This document shows, one piece after another, positions 18,447 through 30,373 of a DNA stretch of 64,000 nucleotides (the stretch's first letter is position 1; every line of letters starts with the position of its first letter). The position numbers and the translations under genes were made by a program. The notes under the pieces were generated by a model. The model ran no database searches and was not told the DNA's origin. It saw only the letters and a list, made by a program, of their open reading frames with translations. Source of the DNA: Isochrysis galbana (Eukaryota; Haptophyta; Isochrysidales; Isochrysidaceae); assembly GCA_018136815.1 (NCBI GenBank), contig CM030931.1, positions 7,920,550 to 7,984,549 of the forward strand, given 5' to 3'.

Positions 18447-21400
18447 TCATATGCGCACTGCACGGCGCCTCAATGCATCTAAGCGCCTCTGCAACTGTTC
18501 CGCCTGCTCGCGCATCCGTGTCAAGGCTGCATCTCGTGCCGAGCGCTCGCCCGAGCTTTGCACGAAAACGGGTGTGCTCGCAGCCTGAGAGTAAGCTCGA
18601 GCCGCTGCCGGGCTCCACGGGCGAGCTGGCACATGAGTGTCGACAGTTTCGCCCTTTCTCGATGGTTGGTCCGACTTTTCATCCCCTACCGCTGCTCCAG
18701 CCGCATTTGTAGCCGCCCCTGGGGATTGCACTTGCCCGTAGGAAATTCTATTGACAAGCGCATTATTTGTTGGCCAGCAGTATGTCTGACGCATAGGCGG
18801 CGGGCCCCCCGACAACTCGTCGCGGAGCGCTTTCCACCCGTCCCATTCGTCGAGAGTGTCGACGGCATCCGCAGCAGCGCGGAATGCGGCGGTGACAATC
18901 GTGATGGCATTGTCCCCTACACGGGAGAGAGAAGCCTGACCCCAAGGCCCTGCGGCATCTTGGTTCAAACACGGCTTGCCTTGGCTCATCTGGCGCTGCT
19001 CAGTAGCAAGTGCACTTGGGGCGGCATCCGTGGACTGCACGGTGGCATAACTGGTGTGGGCCGTCACGTCGCGTCCAATGAACGTCGGTGCTTGGGCGAT
19101 TGTCGCGTGGCCAGCAAGAACGAGCGGTGAAGACTTTGCAAGCGATGCTTGCGATGACATCCCGCGAGCCATGCTAAGTGGCGACTGCTGGCGCCCCTCC
19201 AATCGCGGGGAGGCGAGCCACTCGCGCGGGTCGCCTGCTGTGCAGTCTCCCCGGACCTCGGCAATGCCACTGATGACGGAGCCCAAGGAAGCCGATTGTG
19301 GCCCAAACGATCCTTGACGACCAATAGCTTGGGCCATCATCTGTTCACGAGAGAGGGATTGTGTAGCTACAAGTGCTCTAGATGCAAGCGAATGAGAAGA
19401 TTCGCCCGTTCCCGGTCTATCGTCCGAGCCCAGCCGATCGCCTAAGCCAGGCTTCCAATCAGGGAATTGAAAGCGCGAGGAGTCGCGCAATGGAGTTGTT
19501 GGCCCATCGGCTACACCCGCGTTGCTTGTGGACCGAGCGCCTCTCGGGTCCAACATACAAGAGGTGCACATGGAATCGAGAGTCGCCTCTGGGGTTGCAG
19601 CAGCGGCATGAGTTGCCGCCGGTGCAACAGCTTCCGATGCAAGCACGTCAGTAGCGGCGGAATAGACATCTCGGGCCTCCTCGGCCATTTGCGTTGGGTT
19701 CACCAAAGATAATGTCAGATCCCCCTCATCATCAAGCACATGTGTCCCCGCATCGAAGTCCACACGCCGAAACGTCTTGTTGTCTAGTGGCCTCGCGACG
19801 AGGTGCTCGGCGCGCAAGTTATCACCCGTGGCCTTTGTATCCATGTCGATGCTGGCGCGTCTTAGCCGTGTACTGCTCTCCCTGTCCTTGCGCCTCCAAC
19901 CCGACGACGCGTGTGCTGCTGCTGCATCGTCACCATCTGCAAAGTAATTGATCAGCACGTTGCCGCTTCGGACTACAAGCACTGGCCTTCCATCATCAGT
20001 CTCACAATCGCGTGCATAGCCGTCGTCTCCCATGCAAACATTCGTCCCGCCGTCCCGCAGTCTCGCGCCCACCGGCTGCCGATAAGCCTCGTCTCCGGCA
20101 CCGTTAGCGGAAGCGTGCCGGTCATGAAGGCTTGCACCACCTCTGCAACCGTAGGGCGCGCTGTCCCTCTCGCAAGAGCAGACAGCACTTCGCCCGTAGT
20201 AGCTGGCCGACCGTCCATCAGCCCTATCGCAGCCTTCAAGAACGTCGGCCAGAGTTGCAAGGTCACGAGCCAAAATAGACTGTTCGACGGTTTTGGCCGC
20301 TAGCGCTGCTCCCTGAAGAGCGCGGAGCCCACCAGTCGCAATAGGAACGTCGGCGCGTGGGTCGGAGTTGATATGTCCGAAAGCTGAAATCTACCAAGGT
20401 GGGATGGGTAGGGGGTTGAAGAATGAGGGCTGCTTTTTACGAGCGCAACTGATATGCGTGCACTTCGAAATTCAACACCACGACGCATTCGTACTTCAAA
20501 CATCGAGTCAGTGCCATTGTAGAAACCGGTGGAGGAAACGCCACAAGCTCGTACCTGTGTGGATGGATCGAGTATCTCGCCCTGTGCTGCGCGGACGACG
20601 GCGATTTGTCGGCGATGCTCAGCTTGCAAGCGCTCCCGTTGCGAAAAAAGCGCGGCTTCGAGCTCTAGCCTGGCCTCCGCGCGGATAGCCATGACCTCGT
20701 CAGCAGCCTGAGTTAGGTAAGCACGACATGACGATGGAGGATCCATCAGTCTTTGGGTTGAATGTGGCCCCCAGCTCGGTGCCTTTTATGGACACAACCT
20801 GTTCCATCATGTTGCGCATGTTGGCTTGCAGCTGCCATCGGAGAAGCAGACGCGCCAGCCACTCCGTGCGCCTATCGAGGTGTCACGGCCCTGCGCACCT
20901 CTTGTTTCACAGCATCAATGAGCGCTTGTGTCTGCGCAGTAGCTGCGTCTTGCGCATGCGCGCGGATCCTGACTATCCCATCACGTTCCTAAAGTGGCAG
21001 CCAAGGAAGGTGGGGGCCTTGGAGGTGAGCGCTGCGTTGGCTGTTAACACGTTGTCTTTCGAGGTACTGCGCTTCGCTGAGGAGCCCCGCAGTCCATTGC
21101 ACCGCGGCACATCAGCGCAACTCGGACAATCAGGAGGCCTATAGCCGAGCCACAAGCGGAAAATTCCCACAACGCACCACAGAGTTGGAGCAAGCGCGCA
21201 CGTGAGCATCCACAGGCTTGGGCTTTGTGGTCCGAGCTCAGGACTAACCTGCAAGATTGCCTGACTTGTCTCATGCATGAGCCGCTCTCGTGCTTTCAGC
21301 CTCTCACTCGATGACGAGAAAGGCAAGCCATGAGATTCCCGTGATGAACACGCATGTGCGATCGGCATTTCTCGACTTCCGCTCGAGGGCGAAGCCCTCG

Positions 21401-23946
21401 TTGTCGTGGGACGGGAGCCTGCGGGCGAGCAGTGCAACCCACCGGGCGACCCGAAGGCTTCCTGAATCATCGCGCTATTCTGAAGTGCGCGAGACACTGA
21501 TGAGAGTTGACCAGACTCGGATCCACCAAGAATGGACGAGGCTATCGGCGCTGCAGATGCTGTGGTAATGTGGCTCGTTGGGCAGCGAGAAGAGGCTGCT
21601 GATGAAGGATGAGCGAGTGGCACGGCGCGCAAAACGATAAGCTCACGAATCGCTGTCGGTCGACCTGAGGCGTGAAGGGGCATGGAGGACAGGGTTTCGC
21701 GTCCGATGCTCCGCCTATGACCATGCACGCCAGCTCCAGTCTTCGGAATGCTACTCTTCTAGCTATCGCATCGCTTTGCACACTCTCAGTCGCCTCGGAC
21801 GAATACTTATCTTTCCATGTACCTTGAGCATTTGTGAGCGCGACACGAGGGATGCCGTCGCGTGAAGCGCGCATCACTACTTGATGCGTCGCCTCGGTCA
21901 ACAATTCTCCATCGAGTCCTACAATGAGGTCGCCATCTAACAATCTGAAGTTCCGCAAGGCAGACAAACGATGGTGAGCCGAGAAGCTACTCGCACGTCA
22001 CGCTAGCGTCGAGGAAAAATGCTTGAGATGGCCTTGGAAAGGGACGTGTATCACGATGGTGCAGGCAATGTGCATTGGAACCCCCACGGTATGGATCAAT
22101 CAGTGAGGAAAATGAGCTTCTTCTTCGGATTCGAGGCTCAAACGATCGCACCGTAAGGACCCATCATTGCATGGATGAAGCACAGCGAGAGATATCCCAA
22201 CCAGGGCATGGGATAGAGGTGCTGTGTGGAGCACCGTTCGCCCGAGGATACTCGCTTGCGGTTGTGGGTTGATATGGTCAGCAAAGCTCCTTGTGCGGGA
22301 GTGTTGGCGTGTGATGGTAGCGTACTGCTTTGTGGGATCAGCATCGGACTTCGTGTCGTGCACAGAAGCCACCAACATTCGACAGGTTGCCCCAATCTGC
22401 GAGTTGGCAAGGCGGGTTGTGATTTGGGTGGGGAGACTTGTTGTCAGATGTGCCACACTCAAGACCGAAAGGTTGTCACTCACTTGCAATGGTGCTGCCA
22501 AGGGCTTTAGCTGCAATCTCGCAGCAGCTGCTTCCAGAGGCAGGAGGAACCACGCAGAGGTCTTCGCGCTCGGTGGAATCGGATCTCTGCTCGGAATAAC
22601 TCTTCTCTCCCCACCTGCCTTCGATGGTGTTTCTTGTTCAGGTCGAGGGTCCGAGAGCATGCGAAGGAGCATATGTGCAGCACTCCAGCCCCGGAGGCTT
22701 TGGGCGAACTTGCGACCCAGGACCAATGGAGCAATCAGTGCAGCCACAACCGCATCTGCCATAGGCGAGAGCGATCCAGAAAAGGGTCGGAGTAGCGTGA
22801 CAAGACGTTCGACAACTGAGGCAGGCAGTGGGCGCACGTGTTCCCATGCCTGAGACGGGCGTGCCACACGTAAAGCGAGTCAGAGACCTCCAAACAAGCT
22901 TACCGGGTGTGCACACGCTGAGTCGCATTTGTCACAAAACGATGCCATGATCATGCGGCAGCTTCCGTTGCGCCGCCCATGGGTAATACGTAGCAAGCGT
23001 GGGACATATCAGCGCTCGCCTGCAACCCTCCCTCCAGCTGTGCGATCGAAGGACTGCCACCGCTCGAGACGCGGTTGATGGCGATGGAAACGAGCTGTTG
23101 TGACTCATCTAGAGCGAGCACTGGCGGTGTGTTCGGTGCAAGGAGCACCTCCAGAAGAGCCGACTCTTCTGCAGTGCACTGGTGGCGATGCTGGAGCTTG
23201 TGCATAGCATCTATCCGACCAACACCAGCGAGAGCCAATGCGTCAAGGAGCTGGTCGATTGATCGAGAAGTGATGAACGGGGCATCCCAGGAGGCACCAT
23301 CGCCGTGCCCAGTACGATCATCCAACGATTCGTGGAAGCGGATTCCAGCCGTCGGCTTGTCAGCAGCAGTTGGCGCTTCTCCAGGGGCTGGTGCACCAGC
23401 CCCATAACTCACAATTGCGTCTGCATCCGCCGCCTCGGATCCGGCGGACTGTGAGTGCCTCTCGTCTGCGCGGAGGGAGAGGCGACTCGGAATCATGAGA
23501 CCACCCAGGCCCCCACCTGCAGATAATCCGCCATAAGGGGCAAACTGCCCCCCGAGAGAACCCCTCCTTGAGGTGAGGCTCCTCCTCGCAGCCGGAGACA
23601 CCACTCCGCGGAGCTCGCGGGGGCTCTCACGCTGCACGTGGCGAGGGCTTGCGACAGTCCCCTCATTTGGACTCGCGAGTGCAGGATCGTCACACGAGGT
23701 ACACCCCCCCGCGGCGGGTGTGGCCGCAGAGCCCTGGCCACTCTCACTCCCATCATACTGAGGGAGGTGGCTGGCAGACGGTTGCGGCCGCTGGGCGCTG
23801 CTGCTTGGCGTGTGGTCGGAGGAGAGGCGGCTCAAAAGGCTGGGACGGAGGGTACTCCCCTCAGCGCTTGCCTGCCGCAGGATCCCTGCCAGCGGCGAGC
23901 TCGCCGACGCGCGCTGATACGACTTGAGAGGCTGCGTGTCCGCCAT
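18447..23946 (-). CDS. PDZ-domain and coiled-coil protein, multi-exon
   Basis: Not a recognised orthologue. Exons by eye (minus): 5' exon(s), then 22849-22484, 22396-22152, 21944-21823, 21664-21249, a possible 26-nt exon, an exon ending 20899, 20831-20799 (33 nt), 20707-20555 and 20312-18447; phases agree from 22849 to 21249 and again at the 3' end. Splicing 22152 to 21944 joins LVGISLAVLHPCNDGSLR to LLDGDLIVGLDGELL and THQVV, the pattern of a PDZ peptide-binding domain. Downstream exons build a long Ala/Glu/Arg coiled coil (RAEARLELEAALFSQRERLQ); the 622-codon last exon is Ser/Ala/Asp-rich and ends in a second coiled coil (MREQAEQLQRRLDALRRR). The 5' end is unsettled: ATG 23946 opens a 331-codon frame ending TGA 22951-22953, while ATG 22948 opens a 15-codon exon with a good GTAAGC donor. 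A cytoskeletal or membrane scaffold role is inference. Confidence 0.6.
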
Positions 23947-24454
23947 CGCTCGCGCCGACCGTTTGAGTGGCGGCACTCTCAAGAGAGAAGGCGGGGGGGG
24001 GGGGCAAAAGGAAGGCCGAGACCCTCCTGTGAAGAAGAATCTCTCGGGTGCAGCCCCCTGTCGAAACCCTGTGAATTCAAAGTCCCTCCCCTCCCCCCCC
24101 CTCCCCCGCTCCTCTATCATCGTGTTTTAAGTGTTAACTCTTGAATCAATCTCTCAGTGCCTCTCTCAGCCAATTCCTTCCTGCGCGCGCGCCGACTCCC
24201 GGCTGCCGGCAGCCCTGTCTGTCCTTCCCCCCCCCCCCCCCTCTCACACTCTTTCCTTTACCGTCACAGTGGCTCCTTTCCATTTACGAGGGCGGTGGCG
24301 TGGATGGTGAGCGCGGCGATTCGGAAACTCACAAACACACAGCATTTACGGTGCGAGACCCAAGATTTGAAGTTATTTTCATCTGTGAACACTGATTTAT
24401 TTTTGAGGTGGTGGCTGTCTGTGTGTGGGTCGGCGAGCGTCGCCGGACGGCCGG
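23947..24454. promoter_or_regulatory. Divergent promoter region between PDZ gene and ML gene
   Basis: A 508-bp gap between divergent starts (23946 minus and 24455 plus). It carries a G run at 23988-24002 (CT-rich on the minus coding strand) and a C run near 24227-24242 (CT-rich on the plus coding strand), so each gene has a polypyrimidine tract on its own coding strand. Confidence 0.4.
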
Positions 24455-25613
24455 ATGCGCGCGCCGCTCCTCCCTCTCCTCTTCGGGCTGCGCGCGCTGC
24501 TGGCGCACGAGTTCAAGCCTTGTTCGAGCGTTGATCACGTGCGCGCGACCCCGAACTTGCTAGCCGCATCTTCCTCTCCATTAAGAGTGGGCTTTGGTAG
24601 GCTCCCGAGGGGGGGGAAGGGAGGGGGAGGGGAAAGGGCGCTCTCGGCGGTTCAGCGCCTGCCAGTCAGCGCCACCCACTCGCTGACCCCCTGTTGCGGC
24701 GCATGCCTATCTGTTGGCCGACGCAGCTTCACATTTCTAGTCTGCAAGTGAAGCCCGACAAACCTGTCCCAGGCGAGCCTGTCAGTGTGCTCGTCGACGT
24801 TCTACCAGACGTGCAGATTGCTCAAGCCTCGATCCACATTCGTGTCGAGCTGTTCGGCGTCCCAGTGCCAGGCGGTGCGTGATGCTCTTCGCTCCATTCA
24901 GCCCCGTCGATCAAGGCCATGAGCCCATGCTCAACCTCCTTATTGTACAACCCTATCCTGCGCAGCCGATCTGACGCTCGACCTGTGCAAGGTGCACTCT
25001 TGTCCGATCCCGGCAAACAAAAATGCAAGCGTGGACATCACGTATTCGAGTAAGCTCTGAGCACATGCGGCTGGTATGCTGGAGCTATGCTCCATGCCCC
25101 TGTCGAACACCTGGAGCCAATGCTCCAGGCCAAGCCCTTGCTCAATCCCTCTCCGCTGCACCTCACATCCCGCCTAAACGGTTGGCAGTCTCGAAGCTGG
25201 TTCCGAGTGGTATAATGCCCACCATCTTGGTCAACATGACCAACACCTCCAAGCCCCCACAAAGCCAGCTTGGCTGCTTTCAGGTGCTCCAGCTAGCCAG
25301 CCACGCCGGTGTGCGTCACTAGGTATGACAAAGTCTTAGCCGTCTGAGCCTCAGCAGCTTACCTAGATGAAGACATCAAGGGTCCCCCCCTCACAATTAC
25401 TAGCATGTATGCTCACTTGTCTTACAGTTTGAGGTGAGCATCGCCGACCTGCTGCTCGGAGACGAGTCAAATGAATTGCCCTCGACGATATCGATATCTG
25501 GTCCAAGAGTGAGCTCGCCTCCGGGTACAAGCATGCCAATAGTCGGGGAACTTGCTACTAGTAGCTTTACAACGCCCAGATTGACCTCATTCCCGGGGAC
25601 TGTGAAGCAGTGA
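24455..25613 (+). CDS. Secreted ML-domain (MD-2-related lipid-recognition) protein
   Basis: ML proteins such as NPC2 are small secreted or lysosomal beta-sandwich proteins that bind lipids or sterols. Five exons join to 198 codons including the stop: 24455-24538, 24727-24874, 24966-25049, 25189-25283 and 25428-25613; every junction keeps phase and all introns are GT-AG. Residues 1-17 (MRAPLLPLLFGLRALLA) are a signal peptide. The mature part begins HEFKPCSSVDH and continues LHISSLQVKPDKPVPGEPVS, a typical ML opening. LTLDLCKVHSCPIPANKN carries the conserved central Cys pair, and QSQLGCF the last conserved Cys. The C-terminal exon (FEVSIADLLLGDES onward) has a Ser/Thr/Pro-rich tail longer than usual. 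NPC2-like lipid binding in an endosome or secretory compartment is the likely role. It is transcribed divergently from the PDZ gene. Confidence 0.85.
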
Positions 25614-26897
25614 GACTAAACGCAGAGGGGTTGTGGGTGTCTTAATGAGCCTGTTCCCCTGCTCATCAGCTGGGCACTAGTTGCACGGAGTGCTTTTCGG
25701 AACCGTGACCCAACACGGATTTTCTTCAACCTAGTCTACTTCCGTATATTTCATACATGCGGCTCTCTCTAGCGGATTGAAACATGTTGACGGGTGATTG
25801 ATGTTGGACTGAGCTAATGTGTGCGGGTGTGGGGGGCGAATGTAGCCGTTGGGCGTAAGCTATTCATAATGAGAGGATCTGCCACGGTGCCGCAGCGCCA
25901 TAGCACACCTAGGTCGCGTTCTGTCCAACATGGGACGGACTCGATATAAAGGATAAAGGTGTCCATCTTCGCGCAGGATAAATCCTCATGACCTACTTTT
26001 ACAAGTAGGGGTCAATGGGGGCCCCGCGCCCCCCTCCCTCCATCGCAGACTTCCCCTGGGTGGGCCTGCACAACCATTCTCAGCCCCTGCCCTTTGGCAG
26101 GGGCTGAGCAGTCAACACTCCCGTCCAAACACTCGCGGGGCGCGCCCCGCGCGCCGAACGCATTCGCCTGCTCTGGCCCCCCATCGTACTGACCCCCCCC
26201 CCCCCCCTTCACCACTAAGCCACAGACCACTCGAGCCGCCAGGAAGGCACCCAGGGCCGGCGAGGCGAGCGAGGGAGAGGTAGGAGAGGCCAAGGGCACC
26301 GCCCTAGCCTCCATTGCCCCTTGAGCTTCCCCAGTTGGCCCTCTTGGGAGGACCCGAGGGACCCCCCAGAGAGGGGGCCATGGCGCGGGCAGGCATCACT
26401 CCGGATGGGCCGTCAGTACTGATATTAGTACTAATGCATCAGTATCAGCTCCCTGAGGGCTGATGTACTGATATCATGACAAGGCTGCTGAGCTATCATT
26501 AAAACCTAAAGAAAAATAGTGGCGGGAACGCGGCGCGCGGGAGCGTGGCCAACGACCAGGCGCGCGGCGCGCGCCCGTTCTCTCGCTCTGGCTCTGAGAA
26601 GGTGCAACTCGAGGTTCCCTTTTCTTGTCAGACCCCTCCTGTCTATTTAGGGTATAGAGTGCTTCTATCGACCCCTAACTTAGCCCCTACTTCCCACGTT
26701 TCCCCTACGTTGTGCCACTCCTTATTTCCGCAGGAACGGCCGGGGCCGTGTCTGTTCGCCATCAGAAGGCGTCGTGGCGGTTGAGGTGGACACACACACG
26801 CTCGACCGCCAAGTGCAGCCTTGCTTGCACTTCTCATACTTGCGCTGCGAAAATAACACCATGTCCACATGTCCACTAAGGGTGTGAACTAGGTAGG
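25614..26897. other. Intergenic with a dispersed repeat copy
   Basis: No gene is recognised. It holds the repeat copy at 25991-26115, a hairpin-forming GGGCAGGGGCTGA block near 26085-26110, an ACTGATAT-rich palindromic patch at 26415-26480, and a GC-rich stretch at 26520-26600. Confidence 0.5.
25991..26115 (+). repeat. Dispersed repeat A, copy 1
   Basis: ACCTACTTTTACAAGTAGGGG then TCAATGGGGGCC, CGCGCCCCCCTC, TCCATCGC, GCACAACCA and CAGCCCCTGCC occur in the same order at 48037-48165. The head can fold (CCTACTT/AAGTAGG). No coding content; function unknown. Confidence 0.85.
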
Positions 26898-26905
26898 TAG
26901 CCTGG

Positions 26906-27756
26906 TAGGCTCAGGCCAAAATATCTAGACAGTCCCGGGGATATTTGCAGTGGTCCAAAACACCACAAGATATTTGGGGGGGTATCCGGGATATCTCGGG
27001 ATATTTGGGCGGGTGGGGGCGCCCAAGGGCGAATACAGGGGGGGGGGGGCGAATACAGGGGGGGGGGGCTGTTGGCTGTTGGCGCGTTGGCGCGAACGCG
27101 AACGCGAACCCATGAGCCCCCCTCCCTCCCCCTTGCTCCCCATTAGGTGAAATGGGGTGTTTCAGTAATAAATGGGAGAGTGTGAGTGTGAATACTTGTT
27201 TGCGGATCGCACGCACCCACAGGTCAGCATGCAGCGCCACGAGGACAAGGACCACGAGGACGAGGACAAGGAGAGCGAGGGCAGCACGGACAGCGAGAGC
27301 GACAGCGCGGACGACCACGTTGATCTCACGGACGAGTCCCTGTTGTAATACAAGAAGGGGTCGGCCGTTAGCTACGGCCTGAGTCTTGCAGACCAGATCC
27401 AAACCTCCATTATGTTGCGCTATAACACGAGCAAGCGTCGTGGGCAATGGCAATGAGCAATGAATGTGAATGTGAAAGTGTGTCATAGTACTATGTACTT
27501 TATTGTAAGCACTATTGGTATGTACAAAGATATGTCTTAAAGCTAGCGTACTCGGCTTATAACTTATAATACGTAAAAGACGTAATTTTGAACCCGATAT
27601 TTCGAAGATATTTGGGGGGCCGCACGGGATATAAACGAGATATGTCGTATCAGAACGGGATATTTCAAAGATATTTGGGGGGTCGCGCGGGATATAAAAA
27701 GGATATGTGCCCGGGATATATGGGGGTAAAAAACGGGATATTTTGGCCTGAGCCTA
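26906..27756. mobile_element. Non-autonomous hAT transposon, 851 bp
   Basis: Terminal inverted repeats of 20 bp: TAGGCTCAGGCCAAAATATC at the left end and its exact complement at the right end. It is flanked by a perfect 8-bp direct repeat TAGCCTGG (26898-26905 and 27757-27764). An 8-bp duplication and a TAGG start are diagnostic of hAT elements. Subterminal copies of GATATTTGGGGGG or close variants lie near both ends, probably transposase-binding sites. A short + ORF at 27230-27348 encodes an acidic tail (HEDKDHEDEDKESEG) like the acidic C-termini of hAT transposases, perhaps the last scrap of the source gene. No transposase core remains. Confidence 0.93.
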
Positions 27757-27764
27757 TAGCCTGG

Positions 27765-28842
27765 TACCAATATACCAAGATACCACCCCCAGGGAGGGAA
27801 TGCAGAGAGGGGGGAAGGGAATGCAGAGAGGGGGCCCAGTTCTGTTACCTGCATTTCTTACCTTAAACGCGTGGACAATTACCGTAGCGGTAAAAATAAA
27901 TTCAAATTCAAATCTTCGAATTTCGAGACGAAAATCTGCGGATCAGGACTTGAGCCCAGGGAGAATCCGAGTCTGCACGCCTTGCGTGACCACGACGAAC
28001 ATAGAAGACGGTATATAACGACGAAGGCACGTACCCATGCCGAAATATTCATGCCAAGAGGCCTGAAGCCTGAATACAACATAGTTGCACGGCCCGAGCC
28101 CCTAAGTAGAGCACGAGGGGAGTTGCCGCAAGGCGGGTAGTGAGGGTGAGGAAGGGGAATGGGCGTGGCTACGAAAGCGTAACCCAGTGCCACGTGTGAG
28201 GCGAGAATATTAAAAGTTTTTTTTAGCAAAGGTCAATCAAAGCCTGCGGACGTAGGACCCGTAGGGGCTGACCGACCGCGGCAGCATTAGCTAGTGCGAC
28301 ATCACGGCGCTGGAGCCTCATCCGCAGCTAACAAGCGACACCCTCGCCTCATAGAGGCAACATTGCGCGCGACTGCAGCAACCCACACAATCACACAATC
28401 TCCCAACTCGCACACAACTGCATACACACCGGACACCCTCGCCACTTGCTACCTTGCAACGCCGATAACGTGGACGAAAACAAGGCGCGGATTTAGGCGC
28501 GGATTTCGACATAGTCTTAGCCAGGCTGTGGCAGCAACACAACCCCACGTTAGCGCGTCTCGGAAGCTCCAGCACCTCGTGAACCTTCGGCTGCCCATCG
28601 TGAGGAGGCATCACTCCTCTTCTGGTCTCTCCCCATAGCGTTGGGTCAGTCGAAGAGGTCTTGTCTTTGCTGTTGCAAAGTGGGTTCCGCGGCAGCCTGC
28701 TTGCATCCTCCGCACAATCGGCCAGAGGTAGGTGGATTGAGGGACCAGCCCTCGACTAAGTTCTATTCAAGGCGCTCCGCCTCGATATTAATCCGTCCGC
28801 CGCCAGTGCGTTTCCCCCTACTAAGGGCATTCCTCGACCCGT
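27765..28842. other. Intergenic with a dispersed repeat copy
   Basis: No gene is recognised. The stretch 27870-28080 is moderately AT-rich, and a dispersed repeat lies at 28106-28224. The rest is short spurious frames. Confidence 0.5.
28106..28224 (+). repeat. Dispersed repeat B, long copy
   Basis: Shares the run GGGAGTTGCCGCAAGGCG, then GAGGAAGGG, GCGTGGCTACGA, CAGTGCCACG, GAGGCGAG and ATATTAAAAGTTTTTTTT with 63808-63914. Its first 30 bases also match 15222-15251. The end in a T run after AAAAG resembles a Pol III terminator, so a SINE-like element is possible; I did not find clear A and B boxes. Confidence 0.85.
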
Positions 28843-30373
28843 TCAGAGGTCCGTTCGCTCGATGATGGGTCGCAGGATATCACGGAGCGAGAGGACGCCC
28901 CTGAATTGCCTCTTGCCGGCGTCCGATGATTCAAAGACCTGCATTGGGGCAGTACGCATGCACTTCATGTCGAAACAAGATCCCGGGTGCCGTGGTGTGC
29001 ACAGGATGCATACGCCGGAGCGCGGTGGGCGTGTGCATGCGCGCAAACCCAAGAGTACCGGCGCTATCACGCACCGGAATATGCCGGACATTCTTGTTGA
29101 AGAAAATGTCCACGCACTCGGAAACGCTAGCCGACGGGTCCACGCTCACGACATCAGTGAGGGGCGTCATGAGATCGAGGACGGGGCGCTTATCCAAGTC
29201 GGTGGTCTCATCGCCTGCGCCCATGCAGAAGACGATGGGTGTTGAGCCACTCCCACGGGAGATGCGATCAGCAAGCATTCCCTTCACGCGCTGGCTACAC
29301 AGGCACGGCTCCCTCCACCGTGAGGCGTCGGTGCACATGCCTCGCGCCCGCTTCGCCGGGTGCATCCGCATCAGTGCCCCGCACACTGCGCGCGCTCACC
29401 GTATGACTCGCGAATACAAGCCATGTCGCCTGGCGCGCAGGAGGGGTGGATGCAATAGTTGAGGAAGGACCTCTCGGTGACCAGCCCAACGACATCGCTC
29501 TCAGTGGAGTCCTGCGCGTCGGGGGCGAGGGGTGTCGGGCCGGCGTATGAGGCAGGAGCTTGGCAAGGGGCTGCAAACCGGCGCCAACAGCGCGCTCGCG
29601 GCGGAGGGCATACTTACGTCTTCCGGGATGCCCTCGTGGTCCTTCACAACAACTAGAAAGGTGAGGTGCTCTTTCTCCATTTGCTTGGCGGCGGCGAGCA
29701 CGCTGGCGTGCTCACCGATAGTGTGCTTGTGCGAGTGAGCAAGTAGCCAGCTTCGCAGCGTCTTCTCCTGCAAGCGCTCGTGCTTCGTCAGGAGCACATC
29801 CCCCGCGGTCTTGCCCGCCCAGACGGAGTGGAGCGTCGTGGGCGACGACCTGCCAAGAGCGTCAGGCAGCGCGTCCTCGGTGCGCCCTCCGTCTGCGACG
29901 AGGATGAGATCTCGGATAGAGACAATCGACGATAGCACCTCCTTCCCCGGCGGCCCGTCCACCACCGGCAGGTGCCTCCAGATGCGGTGTTGGATTGAGC
30001 GGAGCGCTGCGGCGACCGAGGTGTTTGGGTGCAGCTGCGTTGTGCGACCGAGCGGCGTCATGACCTGCGAGACGCGCTTGTCGAGCGGGTGCTGCCCGGA
30101 GAAGAATGTATGCTGACTCGCATACGTCATGTAGCGCATGAAGTCGCGCTCCGTCATCATGCCCAGCACGTGGGGAGGCTCTGTGGTGGAGGAGGCCGGC
30201 TCACACACCATCACAAAGGTGAGGCGCTCCTGCGCCATCTTCTGGGCGGCGTGGCCGACGGGCTCAGTGGCGTCCACGCAGAACTTGTTGCGTAGCAGCG
30301 CGCCGAACTTGACTGGGCGGAGCAGGTTGAGCGTGGGAAGCACCTGGGAGATGCGGAGGGAACGGGCCGCCAT
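28843..30373 (-). CDS. Protein with four CBS motifs (two Bateman modules), organelle-type N-terminus
   Basis: CBS pairs bind adenosine nucleotides and act as energy or redox sensors. Exons: 30373-29618, 29511-29400, 29214-29075 and 28938-28843, joining to 367 residues with GT-AG introns and consistent phases (0, 1, 0). The N-terminus (MAARSLRISQVLPTLNLLRP) is basic and lacks acidic residues, suggesting mitochondrial or plastid import. CBS signatures in order: LGMMTERDFMRYM; WRHLPVVDG then SIVSIRDLI; GLVTERSFLNY; and RHIP spliced to VFESSDAG then GVLSLRDILRPI. No enzyme or channel domain is attached, so it is a stand-alone CBS protein like plant CBSX regulators. Several acceptors are followed directly by G(T). 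The 5' flank is CT-rich on the coding strand. Confidence 0.85.

Noticed and set aside
29501-29617. Continuation of the first CBS exon past 29618
   Set aside because: A GTAAGT donor sits exactly at the end of similarity, and splicing to 29511 restores the CBS motif.
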